NCBI GenBank assembly: GCA_009746045.1
Contig: RPFO01000130.1
Coordinates: 2,904,868 to 2,968,867, forward strand
Source: Mesostigma viride
Taxonomy: Eukaryota; Streptophyta; Mesostigmatophyceae; Mesostigmatales; Mesostigmataceae
Direction: 5' to 3'
Length of the DNA: 64,000 nucleotides
Made by a program: the position numbers and the translations under genes. The notes under the pieces were generated by a model. The model saw nothing but the letters and a program-made list of their open reading frames with translations, made no database searches and had not been told where the DNA came from. Positions within the stretch are counted from its first letter, which is position 1; the number at the start of each line of letters is the position of its first letter. This document shows, piece by piece, positions 1 through 10,005 of this stretch.

Positions 1-193
1 CGCCGGCCCAAGTCTGAGAAAAAGTGCTGGCATATAACCAGCCGAGGTGTGCCTGTGCTGGTATTCGTTTTTATTAGCCCACCCAACCCACCCTGAGGGA
101 AGTGAGATGGCAGCATCAGCTGGCTGGGGGGGCCTGCAGATGCTTTATTCACCAATTATGCGACTTTGGTCCGAGAGTCTCTTGTGCGTAAAC
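1..193 (+). mobile_element. Family B repeat, truncated fragment
   Basis: Matches the tail half of the B copy at 19126-19878 (shared blocks include the AAAAAGTGCTGGCATATAACC stretch and the run before GCGTAAAC). The similarity stops at about 193, where unrelated CCGCTCCC repeats begin. The head lies outside the window, and the terminal TGCATAGGGA is missing, so it is a truncated copy. Confidence 0.75.
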
Positions 194-296
194 CCGCTCC
201 CGCCCCGCTCCCGCTGCCGCTCCCGCGCGTGTTACGAAGCATTATAAAATACCACAGAAAACACACGCAGATACGGCTGCTGGAACCCTCTCAGGC

Positions 297-2434
297 TCAC
301 GCACTTACTCCAGACGAGGCCGCCTCCTGGCTTGCACTCGCCTGCCCCTCCTCACGGTCTGGACGCTGCTCAACACCCTCAGCAACCGGTGTGGCTGCTG
401 CTGCCTCTGCGACAATCTGGAGGTTTGGGTTAAACTCTCCCAGCACGCAGGTCACAGGTCGCCCGTCTTCCTTGCGTTCGACTGGATGTTGTGTCTCACC
501 TGGGTTGCGATGCCAAGCAAGATTGCGCAACCACCGCTTACCGCCGCCGACAAGCTCGTTCTGCTCTCCTCGGCCGTAACGATCGTACTCGTGAGTCACC
601 TCACGAGGGATATGCAGATCAGCTCTCTGCCTCTCCTCGTAGGTCTCGGTAGTGCCGTCGCCCTCGTTTATCTGCTGGGCTGAGCGCTTGACGGAGCCCT
701 CTGGCTTGTCAGTCCACTCAAAATGGACGTCTTCAGGCGTCTTCTCGACCCCCGTGACAATCTCCACCTCCGGACCCCACGCAGTGGTGGTTTCCGGCCT
801 CGGTGTATCAAGCCTGGAGTAGACCCCGAAAGGCTGCATGGTAATATAGAACCTGTCTGCGTACCCTCTCGACTCTTGCAAAAGGACAGCAACAAGATTC
901 TCAATGGTTTGGGCAAATACCTCCGCCGTGCTCCAAGGATTCACCGCCTCCCTAGCACGCGCGTTCCGGATGATGTCGGCGTCTGGTACCCCCTCTCCTA
1001 GCACTGCTGTCGCCACCCAGTGGTTGAACAGTCTGGTGCTGCCGAGCGCTGTTGCCACAATCTGGCTAAGCGCCTCCCTGGCTAGGTCGAGACCGGCTAG
1101 CGTGATATCATCAAGTTTCGTTTAAGTGGCCAGCCGGAGCGGCTGCTTAGGTTTTAGCGGGCAAGTGTTCAAAGCGCGTCATTGGTGAATTACTGGGGAA
1201 CTTGGGTTTCCCCGCGAAACTCCAACCGCACGTTCAGATTTCCAAATCTCAAGTAAAGTTCGGCGCAACTTTCTGAACGGGGGCAGTTGACGAGCAGCAT
1301 TCCTCCGGACGAATGAATTGCGTTCCATACTTGCGCAAAATTTTGAAAGGTAGCTTGCGTGCAGCCCTACTAAAATTTGCGCGGACGTTCAGATTTCCAA
1401 ATCTCAAGTAAATTTTGGCGGAACATTCTGAACGGGGGTAGTTGGCGGGCAGCGTTCCTCCAGACGAATGAAATGCGTTCCATACTAGCGCAAAATTTTG
1501 AAAGCTAGCTTGCGTGCAGCCCTACTAAAATTTGCGCGAAGTGTGGGACTGAAAATTTGTAACGGAAACTTTTTGGTAGTTGCCGTCACTTCCTCTTGTG
1601 CAAACGTGTGGGAGTGAAAATTCGTAACGGAAACTTTTTGGTAGTTGCCGTCACTTCATTTTGCGCGAGTGTTGGGCTGAAAATTCGTAACGGAAACTTT
1701 TTGGTAGTTGGCGTCACTTCCTTTGGTTCGACTGAAAATTCGCTGAAATTCGCTGAATTCGTACCGTAGCCTAATTTTTAGTATCTCGAAGTGACGGAGC
1801 ACCTAAAAATTTGCCCACAAGTACACTTGGCAGCGCGCTCACTGGGAAAAATTGTACAGCCGCTCCGGCGGGCCACTTGAACGAATTGTAATGTATGGGC
1901 GCCCTGGTAGGCGACCTCCACACGATTAGCAGTTTCAGCTAGCGCGTCACGAATGCGCACCAACTCTTCCACCGCCACTCGCCCCGTCTCACCTGGAGAA
2001 ATCACGACGCGAGCCCGTTGTATAATCGGGTCCGCCGCCGCTGGCCTGTTGCCTCCCCCACTCACCGCCACCCACCCCTCTTCTGCCAAGTGCCTCGCTA
2101 CGTAGGCCGCTTGCACGAACGTTGGAGCGTTTGCTTGGTTACGGTAGGGGAAAAACGCTTGCGCGTCTCTCTGCTCGTTCGCCTCACCATGCAGCACCGT
2201 GGCTGCTTGACGATGAACCAGACATGAAAGCGCTTGGAAGCAATAGTACGATTTGCGCAGCAACTCGTCAGCAGAGCTTGTGAGCTCCTGGTCCTTGCCG
2301 GCTGGAATGACCCTAGGCTGCTGGCTAGCAACCTTTATCCTCACACCAGGCCTACGACCCTCGATAGGCTCGCCACTCGTCGTGACGACCAAGGTTCGTG
2401 TGTGAAGACGCTCGTTGCCTCGTTGAGCCTCGAG
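297..2434 (-). pseudogene. Unrecognised ORF split by a TIR element
   Basis: Two minus-strand open stretches (about 2434-1881 and 1121-297) become one continuous frame when the 751-bp element at 1126-1876 and one 4-bp flank are removed. The joint reads ...LQFVQ|TKLDD..., and the restored frame is about 460 codons ending in TGA at 297. I see no ATG near the 5' end, because a TAG lies at 2435-2437, so the piece may be an internal exon or a truncated retroelement gene. The second half is Glu/Ala-rich toward the C terminus (EAAAATPVAEG). I recognise no domain. A gag-like role is possible because of the surroundings but is not supported by any motif. Confidence 0.45.
1126..1876. mobile_element. 751-bp TIR element (non-autonomous)
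   Basis: The ends are 20-bp inverted repeats with one mismatch, starting GTGGCC and containing GCCGGAGCGGCTG. Flanks are TTAA (1122-1125) and TTGA (1877-1880), compatible with a decayed TTAA duplication. The interior has no ORF. It holds two copies of a roughly 165-bp repeat (ACGTTCAGATTTCCAAATCT near 1232 and 1384) and three copies of a roughly 65-bp repeat containing GGAAACTTTTTGGTAGTTG (about 1565-1720). Superfamily is unknown; the TTAA flank hints at piggyBac-like targeting, but the termini do not show the usual CCC start. Confidence 0.65.
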
Positions 2435-2908
2435 CTATATGCAACCTCGTTCCATCCTTGTTCCTCGGTCATGAGCAACGCTGGGCAATGCTACATTGCC
2501 AGAGCCTTGTATCACTGCCCTGCATCCTTGTTGCAGGCAGCATACAGGATTCTCTGGCTATCCTGTGTCTAGGACAGCACAGGACCTGCCACAGTCCTGC
2601 AAGGACCTACATCCTTGCAGACCTGCTGGCTGGCTACTGGCTTGAATCAACTAGCCACAGGACCGTTGAGCCCTCAGTACACTGTGTCCCAGTCACGTGA
2701 GGGATCAGGCTGAGCCTGTGCAGGCACGGCCTGCCACGTGTCCTGTCCACTATGCCCTGAGAGTGCACCGCCCTCGCCCACCGGTCGGCATAACTTCGGG
2801 ACTTGATAACTTTCTAGTCCCTTGTCTGTTCTAGGCGGTTGACACGGCGTTGGAAAGGTCTCCTCAACCTGCATCCATCTAGCACATTGGTGCCCCAATA
2901 TGCTAACT
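2435..2908. other. Unassigned stretch
   Basis: No gene recognised. It contains short reiterations of CAAGGACC/TCCTTG. It ends at about 2909, where similarity to the DIRS gag gene begins abruptly. Confidence 0.5.
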
Positions 2909-3937
2909 GATCCTAGGGCTTCTATGCTCATGTTGCCCATGCTTGCCGCAATTTTTGCCAAATCTTTGGAAAAATTCGCAGCTTGAGGCGCCCCATCATT
3001 TCGCTCATCTCTAGAGGCCCCAGACATGTCCCCCAACATATCTTCGGCCTCCTCAGAGCCTACGAAGCCCCCCTCGGCCCCCATTTCGGCCAGGAACCCC
3101 TCTGGCAGTTTGTGCTCCAAGGAAAACGCAATATTCTTTCCCAGTTGTGCTGGCTCGCTGCTAGCTTCTATTTCATATCCCACACTCACCAAATACCGTC
3201 CTAATGAGTCTAAGGGACTTTTTGAAGAAGCTGCAAGTCTTGCCTTGTAGGCACGACCGAGGGAACCCACTATCAAAGTGGCCAACGAAGTGCTATCCTT
3301 ATTTGCTGCAAAATAAAGATTTCGAGCAGTTTGCGCGAAACCTCTCGGAATGGGCTCATTCGACCCCATTTTTTGCTGCGGTATCACTTAATGTGATGTG
3401 GAAATTATCGAGCTTTAGTGAGCGCAAAAAGAACGAGTGATTTTGACCAAGAAACGGCAACGAAAACTGATAAAGCACGCGCCGCCATGTCTTCCTCAAT
3501 AAATTGGCTGCATTGCATGCGCACGGTGACGGATGCAAGTCCGGTACAATACTGGCGCGGCGCCCAGATGCCACCGAACAGTTGTACTACAAAGAACCCA
3601 TTTGTACTGATTCTTTCGACATTGTACTACGTTTAGTCACTGTCTACTTCAACCCAGATGGCCATACCACCTCCTAGGCAGGTTGTGCTACACCTGAACG
3701 AATCTTTACTAGCCTGAGCTAGTTTGAACTAGTTTGAAGTAGATTGTACTACCCTGTAGTACCAATGAAGTACTTTGAACTACATCCAAGTACTTGGAAG
3801 CAGTCCAGAGGTCATTTGCAGGGACTTTCACCCTTTCTAGGAGCATTTCTCGCAGATCAGCCATGAGGCAGCGGCACCGACTCGCACTCCGCTCCCCTTA
3901 GTCGCAAATCAGGGAATCCAGATCGTAAGATCAACCA
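2909..3937 (-). mobile_element. DIRS-like element, 5' fragment (head plus gag N-terminus)
   Basis: On the minus strand the fragment starts with TGGTTGATCTTACGATCTGG at 3937, the terminus shared by all full heads in the window. It continues through a region rich in GTAGTAC and ACTAGTTC motifs, then reaches the gag start codon at 3369 (MGSNEPIPRGFAQTARNLYF). The gag frame is open to about 2909, where similarity to other copies stops. The head is otherwise about 97% like the copies at 9.5-10.0 and 35.9-36.4 kb by eye, differing at scattered bases. Confidence 0.8.
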
Positions 3938-4383
3938 GTCACCTGCTCATCAAGGCGATGTGGGCTGATGGGCAGTATGAGGACTATCATGCCCTGGTGG
4001 AGGTGACGCAGTTCGTGTGCGGCTGCCCACACCCAGTCGAGGCATTTGGCGGCGCTCGCTTCTTTTCACAGGAGGCTGGCACCGTGAACGCAGGTGATGG
4101 CACCCACATGGACGATGCCGTCCCTGCTGTGCACAGTGACAGTGAAGGCGGGGAGGAGGAGGAAGAGGGAGAGGAAGAGGGGGAGGAAGAGGGGGAGGAG
4201 GAGGGGGAGGAGGAGGGAGAGGGGGAGGGAGAGGGGGAGGGAGAATGGGAGGGGGAGGGGGAGGAGGAAGAGGGAGAGGGAGAGGGAGAGGAGGATGCGG
4301 AATGGGAGCCGGGGATGACTGGTAGATGAGACGGTGCCATCTACCGGCGCATGGAATGAAGTGGTACACAAGTTTACTCATGA
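3938..4383 (+). other. Non-DIRS insert with an acidic Glu/Gly repeat ORF
   Basis: This segment lies between two DIRS fragments and matches no other part of the window. A 123-codon open frame (3958-4329) starts with a Cys/His-containing stretch (FVCGCPHPVEAF), then runs into about 60 residues of (GEEE)n/(GE)n encoded by a purine-only GAG/GGA tract at 4141-4295. It looks like a fragment of an ordinary gene carried with a repeat, but nothing identifies it. Confidence 0.4.
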
Positions 4384-7146
4384 ATTGGACGTGGCGGTGA
4401 AGGAGCTGGGAGTCACGGCGGTGACCGAGCTCGCGTGCATGGAGTACTTTGCACGCATCGTGGAGTCACTCATGGTGGTGGAGAGCGAGCGGGGCCAGGG
4501 CGCGTGGGTCGCCCAGGCCGCCTTCGTGCTGCCGGTGGTGGAGAGCGGCAGCCAGCGGACGAGGGCGGCGCGACGGGCTCTCAAGGCCGCCAAGAAGGAG
4601 CACGACGCGCGGGTCAGCGCAGCGGTGCTGGCCAAGGTGGATGGGGGGGCGGTGGCCTCCTCCTCCGCCAGCAACAAGCAGAAGTGAGGGGGCGCGGCGT
4701 GTTCCCCCTCCCAGTTCCGGCCGTCCAGCCCCTCGACCGGTCCCGCCTGCGCTCACGACGCAGGCTGCAGCGAGCCACGCGGCGGCGGGCACGCTTGCTG
4801 CTCATGGTCCGGCTCGTGGAAGGCCTGAACTGGATGTGGGGGGGACACGGGAACCGCCTGTGGGGGCGGCCGGGTGTGGGGCGGGGCCAGCAATGGCCAC
4901 GCCTGCCGGCGGGCCCCCAGGGCGCGGCACTAGCGGGGCGACGGCAACGGCTCCCTGCACCGCTGCCCAGCAGGCGGCCCTACAAGGGCTGGAGATTGCC
5001 GCCCAGGTCCATGAGCGCCGGCTGAGAGCCGTAGCGGCAGAGGACCTGGTGCATGACGTTGAGTCTGGGCCCTATGGGCCCGACGGGCAATATGAAATGA
5101 TTGTCCCAGAGAGACTTGCGCTGCCCGCGGGCGGAGTGGCGGGCAGCGTGCCGCTGATGGACTGCCTCCCCCCCAGTGGAGGGAGGTATATGGCAACATA
5201 AAAAATATTTTGAGGGAGGAGGAGGTAGTGCAGCCAGGGCGTCGACGGCGAGTGACGCATGGCTGTGCGAGCGACACAGAGTACGCGCGCCTGAGCGTGC
5301 GGCTGGCGGAGACCGGGATGACAGAGTACAGCGAGGAGGAGCCCCCGGTCACCAACGGCCTGTTCGGCGTGCCCAAGCGCGATCCAGGGGTGGTGGACCC
5401 GTCAGCCCAGCGCCAGCGACTCATCTGCAACATGGTGCAGAGCAACGACAAGTTCCTCACCCCTGGCGGCTGTTACCTGCCAGATGTGGGGGCGGTGGCC
5501 GAGATGGCAGGGGGCGCGCCCAGCTACTCGAGCAAAACGGACCTGGAGACGTACTACTACCGCTTCTCCGTGCCAACGGAGTGGCGGGAGTGGTTCGCGC
5601 TGCCCCCAGTCTGGTCGGACGAGGTCGGCCAGCCCGGGGAGCGCCGCCGGCTCTATCCCAGGTTCCGTGTTCTGGTGATGGGGTGGTCTCACTCGGTCCT
5701 GCTGGCGCAGGTGGCGCACATGCAGACCCTGTTCGGGCCGGGGAAGCTGAACCCCGGGCTGAGTGTGAGCGTCCCGATGCATCAGCTCGGGGTGCGCACA
5801 GTGCGTGAGGGAGGACGGGAGTGGATGGAGTTGGTGGGGGCCTCCGAACTTGACTGGCAGCTGCTGCCCGAGGACCCTCCTCGGCCGGCGCAGTTGGTCA
5901 TGATCGACGACCTGGGCACCACACACGCGCGCAGCGCAGCGGAGGCGAACGCGCTGCTGGACCGCGCATGCACCGAGTGCTACGCGCCAGCTGGCCTGGT
6001 GGTGAATGAGAAAAAGGTCGAGCGGGCGCGGGAGGGTCAAGCTGTTGAGATCCTGGGCATCGAGTTTCACCAAGATGGGAGCTTGTGGCCGTCGGCGAAG
6101 CGACTGGCCCTCCTGGTCCACGACACCGAGGCGGTGCTGGCCCGGGGACGAGCAAGCTACCATGAGTTGGCCTCCCTACTGGGACGCTGGGTATGGATCC
6201 AGCTGCTGCGCAGGAGTCTGCTAAGCACCTGGTTCCACGCCTACAGGATGCTCCACCAAGTGCTGGCCCTCCGCAAGGGAGGACGCTTCCAACTCTGGGC
6301 AAGTGTGCGCCGGGAGCTCTGGGCGGCTGTCAGCCTGGCTCCCCTGGTGCATGCACAGCGCAACCAGCCACTGGACACCGCCGTCGTGGCCAGTGACGCG
6401 TCGAGCCGGGGCTCCGGTGTGGTGTACGCCCGTCTGGCAGAGGCAGACGTGAAGGCTTTGTCCAACTGCCGCGAAATGAAGGGGTGGAAGACTCTGTGTG
6501 TCGGGTCGGAAGAGGTCGGTGTGGAGAGAACGGGGGAGAGGGAGCATCGGGCGGTGGCGACCGCCCGCTGGCGTGTGGCGGTGAAACACCGGTGGAGGGA
6601 CGCGGGGGCGCACATCAATGAGAAAGAGGCGCGCGCAGCCGTGCAGAGCCTGGAGTGGGGGCTGCGCACGCGGGCGCGGTGGGGGCGGCGGCACGTACGG
6701 CTGGTGGATAACACTGCCGTTGTGGGCGCAGTGGTGAAGGGGCGGTCATCATCTTACCGCCTCAACACGTGGTGCCGCCGCGCTGCCGCCCTGGGCTGTG
6801 CCAGCAACACCAGGTACCACTGGGTGTACATCCGCTCGGAGCGAAACCCCGCTGACGCGCCCAGCCGGGGCCGGTGGGTGCGGGACCTTACCGCCGATGG
6901 CGATGTGGAGAGTAACCCGGGGCCGGGAGGGCGGCAGGAACTGCTGGAGAGCACCGTGCTGCCCGCGACCCTGCGCAGCTACCATCGCGCAGTGATCGCG
7001 TACCTCCTGTGGGCTGAGCCCTATGGTGCTGTACCGCCGGAGGAAGCGGAGAGCGTGTTCTGCGAGTGGCTCGTGTCTGTCTACGAGGATGGAGGGGGAG
7101 CAGGGCGTTCCATGTGCATGAGGGCGCTGTGTGGGCTGCAACGGCC
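4384..7146 (+). mobile_element. DIRS-like element copy 1: gag C-terminus plus most of pol
   Basis: Begins inside gag (LDVAVKELGVTAVTELACME), with the gag stop TGA at 4685-4687, then pol in another frame. Pol is broken by a one-base loss in a C tract (seven C at about 5167-5174; eight in the intact copies), so the frame stops at 5201 and resumes at 5210. Downstream, the reverse transcriptase (MIDDLGTTH near 5900), RNase H (SDASSRG near 6395, NEKEARA, LVDNTAVV, NPADAPSR), the 2A motif GDVESNPGP (6899-6925) and the start of the recombinase domain are all open. The copy ends at 7146, joined head-on to an inverted gag. Confidence 0.85.
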
Positions 7147-7150
7147 TTGA
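5210..7150 (+). pseudogene. DIRS-like pol (RT, RNase H, 2A, partial YR)
   Basis: A 646-codon open frame of the copy 1 pol. It has a reverse transcriptase with FGVPKRD, a VLVMGWSHSV block and the active-site IDD. An RNase H domain follows, with acidic residues in SDASSRG, INEKEARA and LVDNT. Next come the ribosome-skipping motif DGDVESNPGP and the first 70 or so residues of the tyrosine recombinase (LPATLRSYHRAVIAYLL). The N-terminal part is lost by a frameshift at the seven-C tract, and the catalytic half of the recombinase is cut off at 7146, so this copy cannot make a full enzyme set. Confidence 0.85.
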
Positions 7151-7692
7151 GAGCCCGTCGCGCCGCCCTCGTCCGCTGGCTGCCGCTCTCCACCACCGGC
7201 AGCACGAAGGCGGCCTGGACGCGCCCTGGCCCCGCTCGCTCTCCACCAGCATGAGTGACTCCACGATGCGTGCAAAGTACTCCATGCACGCGAGCTCGGT
7301 CACCGCCGTGACTCCCAGCTCCTTCACCGCCACGTCCAGGGCGTGGCACAGGTTGACCGCGATGTCCATGCGCTCGCGACTCTGCCACCCGCTGGTCTGG
7401 CCTGGCCCACGGATGAACATGGGCTTCAGGCCCTCCAGCCGGGCCCGCAGATTGCCCCCGTACCGGTCCTTGGCCGTTTGCAGGTACTCGGGCAGCACCC
7501 GCAGCTTGTACCGGTAGTCCTCCACCTCCCAAGGGATGCTGGTGGCAGTCCCCGGCAGGGCGACCCCCTTGGTCATGGGCACAGCCAACACCTGGCCGCT
7601 CGCTGGGTCGGCGCGACCCGGTAGGCGGTCCCTGCGGCGCCGGCTGCTGCTGCGCCGGCCCGAGTCGCTGCTGCTGTCGTTGCTGTTGCTGC

Positions 7693-7725
<33 letters not shown>

Positions 7726-8815
7726 AACGGCACGTGCGATGGCGGCACTTGGGACACTTGGCCGTCTTGGCTCGCGCCGGTGCTGGGGCCACTGGTTTGG
7801 CGCCGGGCAGGATTGTCCCACCCCCCCGCGCCCCTTGCTGGGCCGCTGGGTGTGAGCTGTGCAAGGGATACCCCTCTGCAGGCTCCTCGTCCCCCGCCAC
7901 GGACGCGGGGGCCGTCACCCATCCCCCCTGGCCGCTCCGGGGCTCTTCCCCAGTGCCTGGGCCTCCAGCCCTCGGCCACCCGGCTCCCCAGTACCCCGGG
8001 GGGGGGGCAGGCACCCAGTAACCGCCCCCTGGCACTGCTCCTTCCCCTGCCCCACTGGTGTACCCCCATGGAGGGGCTACCCCCGTGGCGTGCAGGCCAC
8101 CAGCCCACAGTGGGGCTATCCCGGGGTGGGTTTGAGGGGTGTGCCTACCCGGCACTCGCAGTGCAGGGCCCAATGGGGGGTGCCCTCCTCCCTGCAAGCC
8201 GGCAGGGCCCCCCCCACCCCCCCCGCACCCATCAACCCCTGTCCACCCATGACGGCGCCCATGCGGGCCATCATGGCGGGGTCCATGGCCAACAGGTGGG
8301 CCCCCGCAGCCCCTCCCTTGCCACCGCTGCGCCCCCCCCCCCACAGTTGGGGCTGTGCCCCCTACCCCCTTTCCCCTGGCCCCTCCAGCCACCAGGGGGG
8401 TGCCTCCCACCACCTTCCCTCGCCCAGCAAATGGCGTGGCACCTCTGCCAACAGTCTCCCCACCCCCTGGGAGACCTGTGCCAGTCTCCTGAGCCGATCC
8501 TAGGGCTTCTATGCTCATGTTGCCCATGGTTGCCGCAATTTTTGCCAAATCATTGGAAAAATTCGCAGCTTGAGGCGCCCCATCATTCTGCTCATCTCCA
8601 GAGGCCCCAGACATGTCCCCCAACATATCTTCGGCCTCCTCAGAGCCTACGAAGCCCTCCTCGGCCCCCATTTCGGCCAGGAACCCCTCTGGCAGTTTGT
8701 GCTCCAAGGAAAACGCGATATTCTTACCCAGTTGTGCTGGCTCGCTGCTAGCTTCTATTTCATATCCCACACTCACCAAATACCGTCCTAGTGAGTCTAA
8801 GGGACTTTTTGAAGA
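7147..8815 (-). CDS. DIRS-like gag (ORF1), interrupted copy
   Basis: Gag-like protein of the DIRS element, presumed to bind element RNA and form particles. The N-terminal part (SKSPLDSLGRYLVSVGYEIEA) continues past the MITE. An acidic stretch follows (SEEAEDMLGDMSGASGDEQ), then a long Gly/Pro-rich linker whose true frame is uncertain because poly-C tracts vary in length between copies. The core is a Cys cluster CPKCRHRTCRC before a poly-Ser tract encoded by a (CTG)n/(CAG)n run near 7690-7722. The C-terminal part is SIPWEVEDYRYKLRVLPEYL onward. The cluster is knuckle-like but not a standard CCHC, so nucleic-acid binding is inferred. The open frame runs past 7147 into antisense pol sequence, which is an artefact of the inversion. 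Confidence 0.65.
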
Positions 8816-9295
8816 CACTACAATACGGTTCATAGGAGACGCGAAATGAGTGAGAATGTTACCCGAGCTGTACCGAGGATTCGCACCGTCGATTCAACAA
8901 TTGTTGGTTCGTTTTGCGCCATTTGGCGAGCATCGACTGGAGCCTGAACCTAGCGGGGGGAATCATGCGGGGGAATCTTGCGGGGGAATCTTGCGGGGAT
9001 TAATTCCGAACCTGACTTTAGCGAAGTCCTACTACATTTTGATTGGTTACACGGTACTACATTTTCGTCACTGAAAATTTTCTCTAGTTGCGTTTGTGGA
9101 TAGTGCGTTCCGCTGAAATTTTCGTGTTCAGTGACCAGATCACAATTTGATCCGGGCGCAAAATGATTGGCTTTACGGTACGAACCAAAAACGAAATTTT
9201 AGTATCTAAGCTCCGCAGCGCTTGCTGAATTTGCCCCGGAAGCCCGGGGGCACTTTCCCCGCTGAAAAAGGTGTCCGCGGAAGCGTATTGTAGTG
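8816..9295 (-). mobile_element. MITE, CACTACAATACG family
   Basis: 480-bp element with inverted ends CACTACAATACG / CGTATTGTAGTG and no coding capacity. Removing it restores the gag sequence TTTTTGAAG-AAGCTGCAAG seen in other copies. The flanking duplication is at most 1-2 bp and cannot be fixed. The internal run of GGGGGAATC repeats (8955-8995) is shared with the copies at 34798-35757, which lie in the opposite orientation. Confidence 0.75.
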
Positions 9296-10005
9296 AAGCT
9301 GCAAGTCTTGCCTTGTAGGCAGGACCGAGGGAACCCACTATCAAAGTGGCCAACGAAGTGTTATCCTTATTTGCTGCAAAAAAAAGATTTCGTGCAGTTT
9401 GCGCGAAACCTCTCGGAATGGGCTCATTCGACCCCATTTTTTGCTGCAAAATCACTTAATGTGATGTGGAAATTATCGAGCTTTAAAGAGCGCAAAAAGA
9501 ACGAGTGATTTTGACCAAGAAACGGCAAAGAAAACTGATAAAGCATGCGCCGCCATGTCTTCCTCAATAAATTGGCTGCATTGCATGCGCACGGTGACGG
9601 ATGCAAGTCCGGTACAGTACTGGCGCGGCGCCCAGGTGCCACTGAACAGTTGTACTACAAAGAACCCATTTGTACTGATTCTTTCGACATTGTACTACGT
9701 TTAGTCACTGTCTACTTCAACCCAGGTGGTCATACCACCTCTTAGGCAGGTTGTGCTACACCTGAACGAATCTTTACTAGCCTGAGCTAGTTTGAACTAG
9801 TTTGAAGTAGATTGTACTACCCTGTAGTACCAATGAAGTACTTTGAACTACATCCAAGTACTTGGAAACAGTCCAGAGGTCATTTGCAGGGACTTTCACC
9901 CTTTCCAGGAGCATTTCTCGCAGATCAGCCATGAGGCAGCGGCACCGACTCGCACTCCGCTCCCCTTAGTCGCAAATCAGGGAATCCAGATCGTAAGATC
10001 AACCA

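Larger units (their letters stand above)
7147..10005 (-). mobile_element. DIRS-like element copy 2: head and gag
   Basis: The head terminus TGGTTGATC lies at 10005 and abuts the pol of copy 3 (GACGCTGGGTA on the minus strand), so copy 2 appears to have inserted into copy 3. The element reads leftward through the gag start (about 9437), is interrupted by a MITE at 8816-9295, and continues through gag to an inverted junction with copy 1 pol at 7146/7147. The pol gene and tail of copy 2 are missing. Confidence 0.8.

Noticed and set aside
3950-4381. Poly-Pro and poly-Ser ORFs antisense to the acidic repeat
   Set aside because: Shadow frames of a GAG/GGA tract.
6899-6925. 2A motif as evidence of an integrated picorna-like virus
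   Set aside because: The flanking frame is RNase H and tyrosine recombinase; there are no capsid or RNA polymerase motifs.
6749-8833. 694-codon minus-strand ORF as one protein
   Set aside because: Its last part is antisense pol; the frame runs across an inverted junction at 7146/7147.
9470-10005. DIRS heads and B copies as LTRs or solo LTRs
   Set aside because: The head is not repeated at the element tail, there are no TG...CA ends, and insertions lack target duplications.
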